Assembly (NCBI RefSeq): GCF_900110075.1
Contig: NZ_FOCJ01000004.1
Coordinates: forward strand, 62,001-126,000
DNA length: 64,000 bases
Direction of reading: 5' to 3'
Source of the DNA: Paenibacillus sp. OV219
GTDB lineage: Bacteria; Bacillota; Bacilli; Paenibacillales; Paenibacillaceae
Part shown: positions 44,505-53,519 of the stretch, piece after piece
Layout: every line of letters starts with the position of its first letter
Numbering within the stretch: the first letter of the stretch is position 1
Notes under the pieces: model-generated
Databases searched by the model: none
The model's input: the letters and a program-made list of their open reading frames with translations, nothing else
Told to the model about the DNA's origin: nothing
Made by a program: the position numbers and the translations under genes

Positions 44505-45380
44505 TTACTTCGTATAGTCGGCTCCCAGCCACGTTGTGCTCAGCTTGCTAAGCGTGCCGTCTGACTTAATTTCGTTCAGTGCACCATCGACAGCGTCTGC
44601 CAGCTTCTGCTCCTTCGGATCGTCCTTGCGGAAGACGAACAGTACATCCGCTTCTTCCAGCGCATCGCCGACAGCTTTCAGCTCGCTCTTCGGATCAATG
44701 AGGGATAGCGTGAAGTCTGCGCCAAGCGTCGCTTGCACACGGCCGCTTGTCAGCTGGCTGACCGTATCGTTCGCTGCTCCATTGGTATAGACAATATTAA
44801 TCGCATTGTCGTGGTCTTTATTGTAATTCTCCGCCAGCGTCGCTTCCGCGCTAGTAGCGGTAGTCAATAGTTTCTTGCCCTTCAAGTCATCTAATGAAGC
44901 AACCTCACTGTTGTCCTTCGCTACGATCAGCTTTGTTTTCCAATGTGCATAAGGCACAGTGTTAAACAAATATTTCTCCGACCGTTCTGCATTCTTCTCC
45001 ATCTCATGAGCGACAAAATCAATCTTCTTCGTCTCAAGACTGAGCAGCAGGTTCGTGAAATCTAGCGTTTGGAACTCAAACTCATAACCTGGCAAGCGCT
45101 TGTCGATCTCCTTCACTAGCTCGACGTCGAACCCGGTCAGCTTGCCATTCTCGTCGATGAAGCATACTTTCGGGAACTGCGTCCCTGTACCGACAACGAT
45201 TTTTTCCACTTCTCCTGTTGCTGCTCCATCGGTATTCCCGCTTACTGCATTATTCGTTGCTTTATTCGCATTGCTCGTATTAGCTGCTGTATTTGCATTG
45301 TTATTTGAGGAGCACCCTGCTGCCACCAGCGTCAGTGCAACGAGTGCAATTCCAGTCGGTCCAATAAGTGTCTTTTTCAT
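44505..45380 (-). CDS. Amino-acid ABC transporter substrate-binding lipoprotein (TcyJ/TcyK-like)
   Basis: About 291 residues. Lipoprotein signal peptide with lipobox LVAAGC near residue 22, so it is membrane-tethered outside. After an Asn/Thr-rich linker comes a family 3 binding fold: CFIDENGKLTGFDVELVKEI, EFQTLDFTNLLLSLETKKIDF and LKGKKLLTTATSAE. ATG at 45380 after GTGGAGGTAGAAGG. It is first gene of the eight-gene operon; a LysR-type operator candidate lies 80-104 nt upstream. Confidence 0.92.
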   Translation of the reverse strand: MKKTLIGPTGIALVALTLVAAGCSSNNNANTAANTSNANKATNNAVSGNTDGAATGEVEKIVVGTGTQFPKVCFIDENGKLTGFDVELVKEIDKRLPGYEFEFQTLDFTNLLLSLETKKIDFVAHEMEKNAERSEKYLFNTVPYAHWKTKLIVAKDNSEVASLDDLKGKKLLTTATSAEATLAENYNKDHDNAINIVYTNGAANDTVSQLTSGRVQATLGADFTLSLIDPKSELKAVGDALEEADVLFVFRKDDPKEQKLADAVDGALNEIKSDGTLSKLSTTWLGADYTK

Positions 45381-45459
45381 TATCCTTCTACCTCCACTGT
45401 GTTTGAGTTTTACGAACCGCCACAAGTATGGTAGATTCGACCGTTTATTAAACTGCATA

Positions 45460-45483
45460 ATTCCAATTGATTTAATCGGAATT
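45460..45483 (+). promoter_or_regulatory. LysR-type operator candidate, copy 1 (transporter operon)
   Basis: ATTC-N2-ATTGATT-N5-GGAATT, partly palindromic (AATTCC...GGAATT at the ends). It lies 80-104 nt upstream of the binding-protein ATG. The same 24-nt pattern with identical spacing precedes the LysR gene. Confidence 0.6.
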
Positions 45484-45577
45484 GTTGTTGCACCTAATTT
45501 AGCACCCAATGCTTCGTTCAGTCAATGGACTCATCAATAGAGATTTTCTATATACACCTCTGCAAAATTTATCGAAT

Positions 45578-46477
45578 CTATGTCGCCTCTATTTCAATCG
45601 GCCCAAACAATGATTTGCCCAGTTCCATGAATGCATCGACAAAATAGGAGTGCTCGTTGCCGCGCGTAATTAGATTCGTTTGCAGCGTAATACCGCTAAC
45701 CTCCGGAATTTCGATCGGGAACAACTGTCTGCTTGCAACCTCCTGCCTGACGCATAGCTGTGGCAGAAAGCAGATGCCGGCGCGACCGAGGACAAGCTTC
45801 TTCGCCGTCTCGGAATTATCGACTAAGAATTCAATATTCGGCTGCTCGGCGAGATTGTCGAATGCGCGGTGCACCCGCATCCAGTCGAGAGACCCGCATT
45901 CGAAGAAAACTAGCGGATGGACGCCAATGTCTGCGATAGACACTTCCTGCTTCCTCGTGAATGGATGGCCTTCATATACATAAAGCCGAATCGGATCCTC
46001 GTAAAATTTGACCGAAAGCAAAGTAGGATGGACGATTTTGCGTACGAAAGCAAGGTCCAGCTCCTTATTATGCAGCTTGGTTACAAGCTCATCCGACGTT
46101 GCGGTAACGAGCTTAATATGAATATCCGGATAGCGCTGCTTCAGCCGCGGCAGCAGCTCCGGGAGCATATAGTTGGAGACGGAGACCGTAGCGCCGACCC
46201 GAATTTCGTGAGGAATCGACTTACGCTGCTGAATCTGAAGCTTACCTTTCTGGAAGGTTTGCATAATTTGCTGCGCATAGGGGAGAAACTGTTTTCCCTT
46301 CTCGGTCAGCACAATTTGCTTGCCCAACCGATCGAACAGCTTACAGTCCAGCTCGCGCTCCAAAGACTGAATCCGTGCCGTCACGGAAGGCTGAGATAGA
46401 TAGAGCACGTCAGCCGCCTTATTGAAGCTGCCGTAATGATTGACGTATACGAAAGCTTCCAAGTTCTCTATATTCAT
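45578..46477 (-). CDS. LysR-family regulator of the sulfur salvage operon (AscR/YtlI-like by context)
   Basis: 299 residues. N-terminal winged helix: NIENLEAFVYVNHYGSFNKAADVLYLSQPSVTARIQSLERELDCKLFDR is the family pattern (residues ~2-51). The rest is the two-lobed sensor domain. In B. subtilis a LysR protein activates the equivalent operon in response to O-acetylserine and sulfur status. It is upstream of and co-oriented with the transporter operon, about 197 nt away, and divergent from the GNAT gene. Both its own upstream region and that of the operon carry the 24-nt operator candidate. Confidence 0.9.
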   Translation of the reverse strand: MNIENLEAFVYVNHYGSFNKAADVLYLSQPSVTARIQSLERELDCKLFDRLGKQIVLTEKGKQFLPYAQQIMQTFQKGKLQIQQRKSIPHEIRVGATVSVSNYMLPELLPRLKQRYPDIHIKLVTATSDELVTKLHNKELDLAFVRKIVHPTLLSVKFYEDPIRLYVYEGHPFTRKQEVSIADIGVHPLVFFECGSLDWMRVHRAFDNLAEQPNIEFLVDNSETAKKLVLGRAGICFLPQLCVRQEVASRQLFPIEIPEVSGITLQTNLITRGNEHSYFVDAFMELGKSLFGPIEIEAT

Positions 46478-46509
46478 CGTTGCACCGCCTTATCATTCTA
46501 TAGTTGATT

Positions 46510-46533
46510 ATTCTGATTGATTAACTTGGAATT
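46510..46533 (+). promoter_or_regulatory. LysR-type operator candidate, copy 2 (LysR gene)
   Basis: ATTC-N2-ATTGATT-N5-GGAATT, 33-56 nt ahead of the LysR ATG, suggesting autoregulation. A looser half-match with GGAATTATA occurs at about 46659-46667, nearer the divergent N-acetyltransferase gene. Confidence 0.6.
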
Positions 46534-46715
46534 ATAATACAAATTCTATAGCACGCTTTCTCATTCGTCAACGAAAAGGTAAGCTCTCCTTTCAATCCCG
46601 GGCTTATAGCAACTTTCTATCGACGAATTGAAGTTTTTAATATCCTATTTAAACGGTCGGAATTATAGGTTAAAGTGGAAACATGACGAAGGGAAGATGA
46701 AGGAGGCTACTGATT

Positions 46716-47252
46716 ATGAGTGCAATTGAATCGATAACGATACGCGATGTGACAAATGAGGATCGGGAGCAGGTACTGAAGGTGCTGTTAGCTGCCTATG
46801 TACAATATGAGCAAGTGCTGCCCGCTGACAAATGGGAGCTTTATCGGCAATCCATTATCGCGTCCTTCGATCAAGAAGGACCTGAAGCGCGAATTGTAGC
46901 CGAGGCGGATAATACGATCGTTGGTACGGTCCAACTGTTTGTTTCCTCTGCCGCTGCTTATGGCGCTCCCGAGCTTGGCATTACAGGACCTATCATTCGG
47001 TACTTGGCCGTCTCGCCAGATCAGCGGGGACGTGGGGTTGCGACTGCCCTCATTCGCGAGTCGATTAATCGTTCCCTCAGCCTCGGTGCGGAGTGGCTGC
47101 ATCTGCATACCTCGGATATGATGGCTTCAGCAGTGAGCTTGTACGAACGGCTCGGCTTTGAGCGCGCGTTTAACACCGATGTTCAGAACGGGGAAATTCT
47201 CGTGAAGGGCTACCGGATTGATCTGAAGAACGAACAGGCGCTTCAGCTCTAA
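46716..47252 (+). CDS. GNAT-family N-acetyltransferase (possibly SnaA/YtmI-like)
   Basis: 178 residues. Acetyl-CoA-binding block VSPDQRGRGVATALIRESI (about 100-118), preceded by the IRYLAV strand, and LYERLGFERAF near the end. In the B. subtilis pathway an N-acetyltransferase (SnaA) acetylates the S-modified cysteine before oxidation, and this gene is divergent from the LysR regulator of the matching cluster. That substrate is inferred from position. Strong AAGGAGG just before the ATG. Confidence 0.87.
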   Translation: MSAIESITIRDVTNEDREQVLKVLLAAYVQYEQVLPADKWELYRQSIIASFDQEGPEARIVAEADNTIVGTVQLFVSSAAAYGAPELGITGPIIRYLAVSPDQRGRGVATALIRESINRSLSLGAEWLHLHTSDMMASAVSLYERLGFERAFNTDVQNGEILVKGYRIDLKNEQALQL

Positions 47253-47273
47253 TAGATAGATTTAGCTGAAATA

Positions 47274-47331
47274 AAAAAGTGGCATAAGCAGCTGTGGAGC
47301 ATTCCTCCCCATCCTGCCTTTGCCACTTTTT
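47274..47331. terminator. Bidirectional terminator between GNAT and ecsB
   Basis: AAAAAGTGGCA pairs with TGCCACTTTTT around a ~36-nt loop. T-runs on both strands, serving the two convergent genes. Confidence 0.8.
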
Positions 47332-47338
47332 CATTCGA

Positions 47339-48574
47339 TTAATCTTCCTCAGGATCTGCAGACATCTTCTTCTTCACGCTTGCAGGACGCAGTACCAGTA
47401 CATAGAGCAGCGCAATAACAAGCGAAGCTCCCGCTTGTACTGTATGTCCATTCGGCAGCAGCCAGATGCCTTGCGGCAGCCAAATAATTAAGGTGCACAG
47501 CAGCGATGCCCTGCGATCCACGCGAAGTACAGCCGTTTGGCGAGTTGCTTCCGGCAGCGGATAGACATGCCTCCACACGGAATGCCGATGCGCCTGCGCA
47601 ATTGCTCTTAGCTGAACGCCTGTCAGCCAAACGAACAACAGACAGACGCTGGCGGAGCCCCAGCCCGCCCATAATGCAGAATAGGCGGACAGCCAGCCTG
47701 TGAACAGGCCAAGTGCCGTTAACCGTAGCAGAATGCCGCCGAGCTCTGTACGAATAAGCGTCTGCGTATACAGATAGAAGAATGCGTTAGACTTGCGGTA
47801 CGCAATCAGCTTAGCCACCCAAGCCGCATACTTGCGAGCTTTGACCCCTGCCGATTCGGTCGCTACATCGGCGAAAGCGCTGAAGAACACCGTGTATCTT
47901 CGGCGCGTGCGCTTCTCTTCCTCGATCAGCGTCAGCCAAGGGATCGGATAACGCGGCAGTCGGTTGTAGATGATGGAGATCAGCGTAATCGCTCCTATAA
48001 TATATACGATTAGGAATCCCTTCAGCAGCGCGACAATCGCCAGTGCTGTCGCAGCCCAGCGTAACAATCGCAGCAATCTGCGGCTACCGACGCTAACGAC
48101 CTGCCGTTCCCGCCACGCCGCTTGGAGTTGCAGCAGCTTAGAGAGTAAGACGCCAAGCACCACTACGACGGCGCTTGTCCGTCCATCGCCAGCAAGATAT
48201 AGCGGCAAATACACGGCGCAGCCAATGAGCACAGCCGCTATGCCAGCCATTCCATTGTATCGCATCGAGCGCCGGATATACGCGGGCATCTCTGCTTCGC
48301 GTGGAACGAGAAAGACGATGTCCGCTTCACGAAGCCAAGTGCGAAGCGGACTCCAGCATAGGAGAGGCATCAACACAAGAACGCCGACAAGCACGACCGG
48401 GAAGTTCGCCGGCAGATTGCGAAGCAGCATTCCATACCCGGTAATGCCGGCGAGCAGCGCCATTATGGTCACACCGGGCAGCCCGCTCTGCGCCATATAG
48501 CGGAAGTAGGGCATCGATTCCCGCCAGAACGCAGCTGAACGGGATCGCCACAGCGTCTCAACCGAACGTTCCAT
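47339..48574 (-). CDS. ecsB: ABC transporter membrane protein EcsB
   Basis: 410 residues with roughly eight to ten hydrophobic segments, for example VTIMALLAGITGYGML and PVVLVGVLVLMPLLCW, and a cytoplasmic loop LTLIEEEKRTRRRYTVFFSAFADV characteristic of EcsB. EcsAB is needed for normal secretion and regulated proteolysis in Bacillus. ATG at 48574 follows CGGAGGCACTC and overlaps the ecsA end by 17 nt. No ecsC follows. Confidence 0.85.
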   Translation of the reverse strand: MERSVETLWRSRSAAFWRESMPYFRYMAQSGLPGVTIMALLAGITGYGMLLRNLPANFPVVLVGVLVLMPLLCWSPLRTWLREADIVFLVPREAEMPAYIRRSMRYNGMAGIAAVLIGCAVYLPLYLAGDGRTSAVVVVLGVLLSKLLQLQAAWRERQVVSVGSRRLLRLLRWAATALAIVALLKGFLIVYIIGAITLISIIYNRLPRYPIPWLTLIEEEKRTRRRYTVFFSAFADVATESAGVKARKYAAWVAKLIAYRKSNAFFYLYTQTLIRTELGGILLRLTALGLFTGWLSAYSALWAGWGSASVCLLFVWLTGVQLRAIAQAHRHSVWRHVYPLPEATRQTAVLRVDRRASLLCTLIIWLPQGIWLLPNGHTVQAGASLVIALLYVLVLRPASVKKKMSADPEED

Positions 48575-49367
48575 GATGAGTGCCTCCGCCTCTGCCTCCG
48601 ACCTCGCCGTTGCCATCTCCCTTGCTTGTCACCAGCCGATAGAACGCCTCTTCCAGCACACCTGAACTACGATCCTCCCGCATTCCAGCTGCCCTGCACA
48701 CATCTTGCAGCGTGCCTTGCGCCACAATAACACCTTGATGAAGCACAATGAACCGGCTGCAATAGGACTCCACCGTCGCCAAAATATGCGAGCTCATGAA
48801 CACCGCCGAGCCTTCTTTTGTCACCTCAACGAGTTTATCAAGCAATGACCGGATCGCGAGTGGGTCAAGCCCAAGGAACGGCTCGTCAATGACGTAAAGC
48901 GACGGCCTTGCGAGCAGCGCGTTCATAATCATCACCTTTTGCCGCATCCCCTTCGACAGATGAGCCGCGAACGCCCCGCGCTTCGGCGTCATGTAGAACT
49001 CGTCTAACAAGCTCTCACTCCGCTGCCCATACACCGACTCCGGCACATCATATGCCATACCGGTTAGCCGCAAATGCTCCTCAACCGTAAGCTCATCGAA
49101 CAAGAGCGGCGACTCCGGCACATAAGCGAGCGAGCTTCGATACTTGTCCGGCTGTTCAGCCAGCGTATGACCACCGATCCGAATTTCTCCTTTATGCGGC
49201 TGCATGAGACCGAGTATATGTTTTATCGCGGTACTTTTGCCTGCTCCATTAAGGCCAATCAGTCCAACCATCTCGCCTGCCCCGACCTCGAAAGACAGAT
49301 CATGCAGCACCGGTCTGCGCGGACTGTAACCGCCAGTCAATCCTTTTACCTTTAGTACGGATTCCAC
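48558..49367 (-). CDS. ecsA: ABC transporter ATP-binding protein EcsA
   Basis: About 269 residues. Walker A GLNGAGKST, signature LSKGMRQKV (variant of LSGGQ typical for EcsA-type ATPases), Walker B LYVIDEPFLGLDP, H-loop MSSHIL. The GTG at 49367 has the best-spaced ribosome site (AGGAGG, 11 nt). The last ~15 residues are Gly/His-rich and overlap the ecsB start, coupling the two genes. Confidence 0.88.
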   Translation of the reverse strand: MESVLKVKGLTGGYSPRRPVLHDLSFEVGAGEMVGLIGLNGAGKSTAIKHILGLMQPHKGEIRIGGHTLAEQPDKYRSSLAYVPESPLLFDELTVEEHLRLTGMAYDVPESVYGQRSESLLDEFYMTPKRGAFAAHLSKGMRQKVMIMNALLARPSLYVIDEPFLGLDPLAIRSLLDKLVEVTKEGSAVFMSSHILATVESYCSRFIVLHQGVIVAQGTLQDVCRAAGMREDRSSGVLEEAFYRLVTSKGDGNGEVGGRGGGTHHGTFG

Positions 49368-49445
49368 CTTGGGGCGCACCTCCTCTTCTCTCACCGATAC
49401 TACCAAATTTTACGCAAAATGAAAAATGAACCTAAATGCAAAAAA

Positions 49446-49483
49446 AACCTCACGCCTGCTATTCCAGCAGAGCGCGAGGTTTT
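49446..49483 (-). terminator. Terminator of the SLH protein gene
   Basis: AACCTC...GAGGTT outer stem with inner CTGCT/AGCAG; eight T follow on the minus strand. Confidence 0.85.
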
Positions 49484-49503
49484 CAGGCGTGCATAGTCTG
49501 AGA

Positions 49504-50691
49504 CTAAGCCAGCACTTTAATAGAAGTTACGATGTTATTAATGACGACAAGCTCAACCGCATGGCCGTTCACAAGCAAGGAAGTATCTCCAACAAAGGCA
49601 ACGTCAGGAGCAACATTCAGTACGAGAGCTGTAGTTGTGCCATTAACCGTTTGCGTAATCGATACCGTTGCGACTCTGCCTTGCGCGTTCAGCGAGAAGG
49701 AATTGAATAGACCTGCTTGCATTACAACTACAGGCTGCTGAGCTGCCAGCTTCGTTACTTCTACGAACACGACTTTGTTGTTGTATGTGCGCACAAGCAC
49801 TTCATCGCCAGCTTTCAGCGCAGTTGCCGCTACCTTCACGTTATCACGGAAGATAAAGACGTTCGGGTCAAGTGTCAACGCGACTTCTTTATTGTCTGAC
49901 TTTACAACAACGATGGAGCCATTAGAAGCTGCTGCTTTCAGCTTGCCTGTAATTGCTGTTGCATCATTATCATTCTCCGGCAGCTGCTCATCCGTACGGC
50001 CAAGCAAGGCAGCCAGCTCAGCGCGAGAAACCTGTTGGTTCGGACGGAATGTGCCATCCTCGTAACCAGTGATCAGACCCTTCTCGATTGCAACGGCAAC
50101 ATAACCAACGGAGCCTGCCGGAATTTTGTCCGCATCTTTGAAGTCGAGGTGGGAGTTCACTTTTGCCTTCGCTTCTGCATCAAGACCCATCGCCTTCACG
50201 AGAAGCGTTGCTGCGAACAGACGGCTTGCAGGCTTGTCCGCTTGGATAATCGTATCCGTCTCTGTGAACAGATCCTTCTCAAGCGCGACTGCTACATAGC
50301 CAACTGCCCAAGGATACCTCTTCACAAGCTGATCAGCGTCCTTGAAGTTGAGCTTCGTGCTCATCTCCGCTTGCGATTCCGCTTGATCCTTCAGCCCCAT
50401 CAGACGAACAGCTGCAACGATGGATTCAATGCGCGTAATCTTCTGTTGCGGCTTGAACGTACCGTCTTCGTAACCGTTGAATACACCTTTGGATGCAAGG
50501 CGGATGATGTATTCAAGCGCCCATTTCAGATCCTTCTCGTCCTTGAACTGAAGGTTGATCTCGTGTTTATTTTTATCTTTCTTGTCATCATGTTTGTCGT
50601 TACCGTTAGCAAAAGCGCTTCCTGCGCCTCCTGCCAGGGTTAGTAACGCCACGGACGTAATTGCTGCCTTTTTCAAAATGGCCTTCTTCAT
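49504..50691 (-). CDS. Secreted SLH-domain protein
   Basis: 395 residues with a signal peptide (ALLTLAGGAGSAFA, cleavage near residue 28). After a Lys/Asp/His-rich linker come three SLH-like units: FKDEKDLKWALEYIIRLASKG with GYEDGTFKPQQKITR, FKDADQLVKRYPWAVGYVAVA, and FKDADKIPAGSVGYVAVAIEKG with GYEDGTFRPNQQVSRAEL. The C-terminal ~170 residues are Val/Thr-rich and beta-like, with no recognised domain. Likely a wall-associated structural protein. Stand-alone with its own terminator. Confidence 0.9.
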   Translation of the reverse strand: MKKAILKKAAITSVALLTLAGGAGSAFANGNDKHDDKKDKNKHEINLQFKDEKDLKWALEYIIRLASKGVFNGYEDGTFKPQQKITRIESIVAAVRLMGLKDQAESQAEMSTKLNFKDADQLVKRYPWAVGYVAVALEKDLFTETDTIIQADKPASRLFAATLLVKAMGLDAEAKAKVNSHLDFKDADKIPAGSVGYVAVAIEKGLITGYEDGTFRPNQQVSRAELAALLGRTDEQLPENDNDATAITGKLKAAASNGSIVVVKSDNKEVALTLDPNVFIFRDNVKVAATALKAGDEVLVRTYNNKVVFVEVTKLAAQQPVVVMQAGLFNSFSLNAQGRVATVSITQTVNGTTTALVLNVAPDVAFVGDTSLLVNGHAVELVVINNIVTSIKVLA

Positions 50692-50867
50692 GGTGTTGCC
50701 ACTCTCCTCGCGAATGCGGTCGTTGCCGCTTTTTTACTTTCGCTCATATCGTTCGGGGAGCAGCAACCTTTTTCAGGGGGTCTTCACCAAAATAAAACGA
50801 TTTCATTCGTCAAAATATGCAAATTCCATTCACCGAAAAACCGGTCAAAAGCCAGCTAGAAAGCGTA

Positions 50868-51710
50868 TTACAGCTGCTCGGAAGCCGAGTAAGCTAGTGG
50901 GAAATATTCATTGTTGAATAGGTCGCCTTGTTTCGGACGAGGACCGAGCAGACGGATATTATCGACGTTCTGTTTCTTCTCGTAAGCCATGTTCTTAGGG
51001 AAATAATGGCCAACGACGCACAGACGCGGATCATTGGAGAAATTCTGACGTGATCCGTGAATCGTAAGCGAATGGTGGAAGCTCACTTGTCCTGCTTTCA
51101 GAATGAGCGGCTCTTCACGCCATGGCTTCGCTTCTACCTCCATTTGTTTCTTCACTGCTTCCAATTCCTCGTTGAAGAAACCGTCCGAGTTCAACAGCCC
51201 CCACTTGTGCGAGCCAGGAATAACCGACATGCAGCCATTGTTCAAATCCGTATCTTGCAGCGCTACCCAAGCGGTAACGAGGTTCGTCGTATCTGTACAC
51301 TGCCAGTACGTATAGTCTTGGTGCCAACCTACATTACCGGCCGTCGTTTGCTCGCCTTTGCCTGTACCCGGCTTATAGATCACTTGATCGTACCAGAGGC
51401 GTGCCTCTTCGGAGTTCATCAGGTTCGCTGCCAGCTTGCCAAGCTTCGGACTCGTAACCGCGTTCTTCACGACATCGTTAATCCACCAAGCGTTATCGAC
51501 TTTGCGAAGGCGTCCTGGCTTGTCGTCCGGTTTCCACTCCCAGAGCGGGAATCCGTCACCGTCATAATCGAGTACCCAGATACGGTCATGTGCTGCACGC
51601 ATTTCGGCAACTTCCTCCGGCGTAAACACAATATCGCTCACCCAATATCCATTCTCCTCGTAAAATTCCTGTGCTGCTTTCTCTTGCTCTTGCGTCATGC
51701 TATTCAACAT
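50868..51710 (-). CDS. Phytanoyl-CoA dioxygenase family protein
   Basis: About 280 residues, Fe(II)/2-oxoglutarate oxygenase fold. The iron triad is visible: WHQDYTYW provides His and Asp, and the distal His is in HHSLTIHGSRQN, with Arg for 2-oxoglutarate close by. VIPGSHKWG is the usual strand between them. The start is probably the ATG at 51710; frames further upstream lack a ribosome site. Divergent from an AraC regulator, a common Paenibacillus pairing. Substrate unknown; small secondary metabolites are typical. Confidence 0.87.
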   Translation of the reverse strand: MLNSMTQEQEKAAQEFYEENGYWVSDIVFTPEEVAEMRAAHDRIWVLDYDGDGFPLWEWKPDDKPGRLRKVDNAWWINDVVKNAVTSPKLGKLAANLMNSEEARLWYDQVIYKPGTGKGEQTTAGNVGWHQDYTYWQCTDTTNLVTAWVALQDTDLNNGCMSVIPGSHKWGLLNSDGFFNEELEAVKKQMEVEAKPWREEPLILKAGQVSFHHSLTIHGSRQNFSNDPRLCVVGHYFPKNMAYEKKQNVDNIRLLGPRPKQGDLFNNEYFPLAYSASEQL

Positions 51711-51837
51711 AAGTTTTTCTCGCTCCTTCACCTTGTGTTTGTATATCCTTGCATTCACTATATCGCGTATAGCTTGATGTTGATTGTAAAAGAATGAATC
51801 CATTTGTATAATTGTAAGATGATTGGAGGATGAGAAT

Positions 51838-52677
51838 ATGGGAGACAGCCTTCTTCTTCCAAAGCTTGAAGCATTGATTCAGCTGGCAGACACCAATTGG
51901 AGCCATATCCGTATTCACTCTTGCGGCTTCTGGGAGAAGCGCGGCTGGAACGGGCCTGGGCGTATGTTTGAGTTCACTTATTTGGTTAGCGGCAGTATTC
52001 GCTTGCAGCAGGACCGGCATATGGTCGATGTCAGGCAGGGCGACCTGCTGTTTGTACGGGACACGCTTCGCAACAGTTCATGCTCGGACGGCGACTTCCA
52101 GCTTTACTATATCGGCTTCTATGCGGATAAGCCGGAGCTTGCAGGGGCGATCCGTGATCTGTTTACTCAGCTAGAGCTTGATACGAAGCCTCTTCAGCTG
52201 CAAGGGCTGCAGCAGGATTTTCGCTCCATTATGTCGGATCTCAGCTTCGGACGGCATGATTCCGTGCTAGTGAAGCAGCATTTTTTGCATGTGCTTGTCC
52301 GGATCTATCACGGCATCGTGCAAACCGGGCGAAGCGCGCATGAACGGCTCATTCACGCCGTTATTAATGATCTGCACGAGCTATGTCGCTCTGAGCAGAA
52401 GATTAAACTCGCCGATGTGGCGGCACGTTATTCGCTTAATGAGCGCTACCTCAATCACCGCTTCAAGCAGGAAACCGGCGTTACCATCGGCAACTACATT
52501 ACGGCAATCCGCGTCGAACACGCCAAGCGGCTGCTCGAAACGACTGCGATGCCGATCACAACGATCGCGCATGCGACAGGCTTCTACGACGGCGCGCACT
52601 TCAGCCGCACATTCAAGAGCAAGGAAGGCATTTCGCCGCAGGAATATCGCGCACTGCAGCAGGGGATTCCGCTGTAA
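51838..52677 (+). CDS. AraC-family transcriptional regulator
   Basis: About 279 residues from the ATG at 51838 (GGAGGATGAG before it). N-terminal cupin-like sensing part (FEFTYLVSGSIRLQQD, VRQGDLLFV). C-terminal double HTH: KLADVAARYSLNERYLNHRFKQETG, then ITTIAHATGFYDGAHFSRTFKSKEGISPQEYR. Shares a ~130-nt divergent promoter region with the dioxygenase, its probable target. Confidence 0.9.
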   Translation: MGDSLLLPKLEALIQLADTNWSHIRIHSCGFWEKRGWNGPGRMFEFTYLVSGSIRLQQDRHMVDVRQGDLLFVRDTLRNSSCSDGDFQLYYIGFYADKPELAGAIRDLFTQLELDTKPLQLQGLQQDFRSIMSDLSFGRHDSVLVKQHFLHVLVRIYHGIVQTGRSAHERLIHAVINDLHELCRSEQKIKLADVAARYSLNERYLNHRFKQETGVTIGNYITAIRVEHAKRLLETTAMPITTIAHATGFYDGAHFSRTFKSKEGISPQEYRALQQGIPL

Positions 52678-52769
52678 TCGGAGGCAACAAGGGACACTTT
52701 GCAACCTTTGCAGTTCAAATCCGTCTAGGAAAAGATACCATTCCAAGCGATTGAGCCACGGAGGTTATT

Positions 52770-53213
52770 ATGAATAAAATCATGCTCGCTCTATGCACCC
52801 TTGCTGCGTTCTTAGCTTCATGTTCCTCGGGGGATCCGCAAGCGCAAAAGCCGCTATTGATCGTTGATCGTACTGATCCGCTGCATAATTTGGCTGATGC
52901 GCCGTTTCATGCTGTCATCTCAGATGCCGAAGAAATCGATAAACTTATGGATCGGATCAAGCAGTTGCCGTCATTCCCAAAGGAAATTGTGCATTGTCCC
53001 ATGGATATTGGAGTTAGCTATATGCTGACATTCAAAAACATCGACGGCAGGAATCAGGAAGCAATAATCACTGCGACAGGCTGCCAACAGGTAAAAATGG
53101 ACGGCAAGGTTTACTGGGCAATGGAACCGAAGGGGAATGGTTTTCGTGCTTATTTCATGCAGGTGCTGGGCATGACGGAGCAGCAGTTTGATGGGATAAT
53201 GAAATCAGGGTGA
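52770..53213 (+). CDS. Small lipoprotein, unknown function
   Basis: 147 residues with a lipoprotein signal (MLALCTLAAFLASC, lipobox LASC near residue 18). The mature part has two Cys (IVHCPMDIGV and TGCQQV) and a beta-rich look. I do not recognise the family; the middle (MDIGVSYMLTFKNIDG) resembles small secreted Bacillus proteins of unknown function. CGGAGG precedes the ATG. Confidence 0.8.
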   Translation: MNKIMLALCTLAAFLASCSSGDPQAQKPLLIVDRTDPLHNLADAPFHAVISDAEEIDKLMDRIKQLPSFPKEIVHCPMDIGVSYMLTFKNIDGRNQEAIITATGCQQVKMDGKVYWAMEPKGNGFRAYFMQVLGMTEQQFDGIMKSG

Positions 53214-53239
53214 GAGTGCGGGTTTCGCGATAAAAGAAG

Positions 53240-53400
53240 GCTGAGAGATCGTATGTGTTCTCTCGGCGGCGCGGGAGCTTGGATTTCGCGATAAAAGAAG
53301 GCTGAGAGATCATATGTGTTCTCTCAGCCTGTTTGTTACGCGATTTGGTCGCTGAGAGATCGTATGTGTTCTCTCGGCGGCGCGGGAGCTTGGATTTCGC
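53240..53400. repeat. 61-bp tandem repeat with the same 28-nt hairpin as at 265-514
   Basis: Palindromes start at 53240, 53301 and 53351 (arms GCTGAGAG / CTCTC[AG]GC, core TATGTGT). The first and third are followed by GGCGCGGGAGCTTGGATTTCG. The gap between gene 52770 and the helicase (306 bases) holds only this and a terminator. Confidence 0.85.
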
Positions 53401-53471
53401 GAGTAGCAAAACCCGACTCTCAGCCGCTACTTCCGCCCCTTCAATACCTTTCCCACCAAGAACGTATAGCT

Positions 53472-53511
53472 AAAAAGGCCGAGAGCGCATACTCGCACTC
53501 TCGGCCTTTTT
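53472..53511. terminator. Terminator of the DEAD-box helicase gene
   Basis: AAAAAGGCCGAGAG pairs with CTCTCGGCCTTTTT; U-runs exist on both strands. The GAGAG/CTCTC arms are the same as in the adjacent repeats. Confidence 0.85.
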
Positions 53512-53519
53512 GCTTGCAG

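Noticed and set aside
45381-45578. S-box or T-box leader before the sulfur operon
   Set aside because: No conserved stem or terminator is visible; the LysR operator explains control better.
53240-53400. CRISPR or tRNA-like array
   Set aside because: Spacing sequence is itself repeated, and hairpins lack tRNA features.
53155-53409. Minus-strand frame with repeated RRRENTYDLSA
   Set aside because: Generated by the 61-bp hairpin repeat; overlaps the end of the lipoprotein gene and has no ribosome site.
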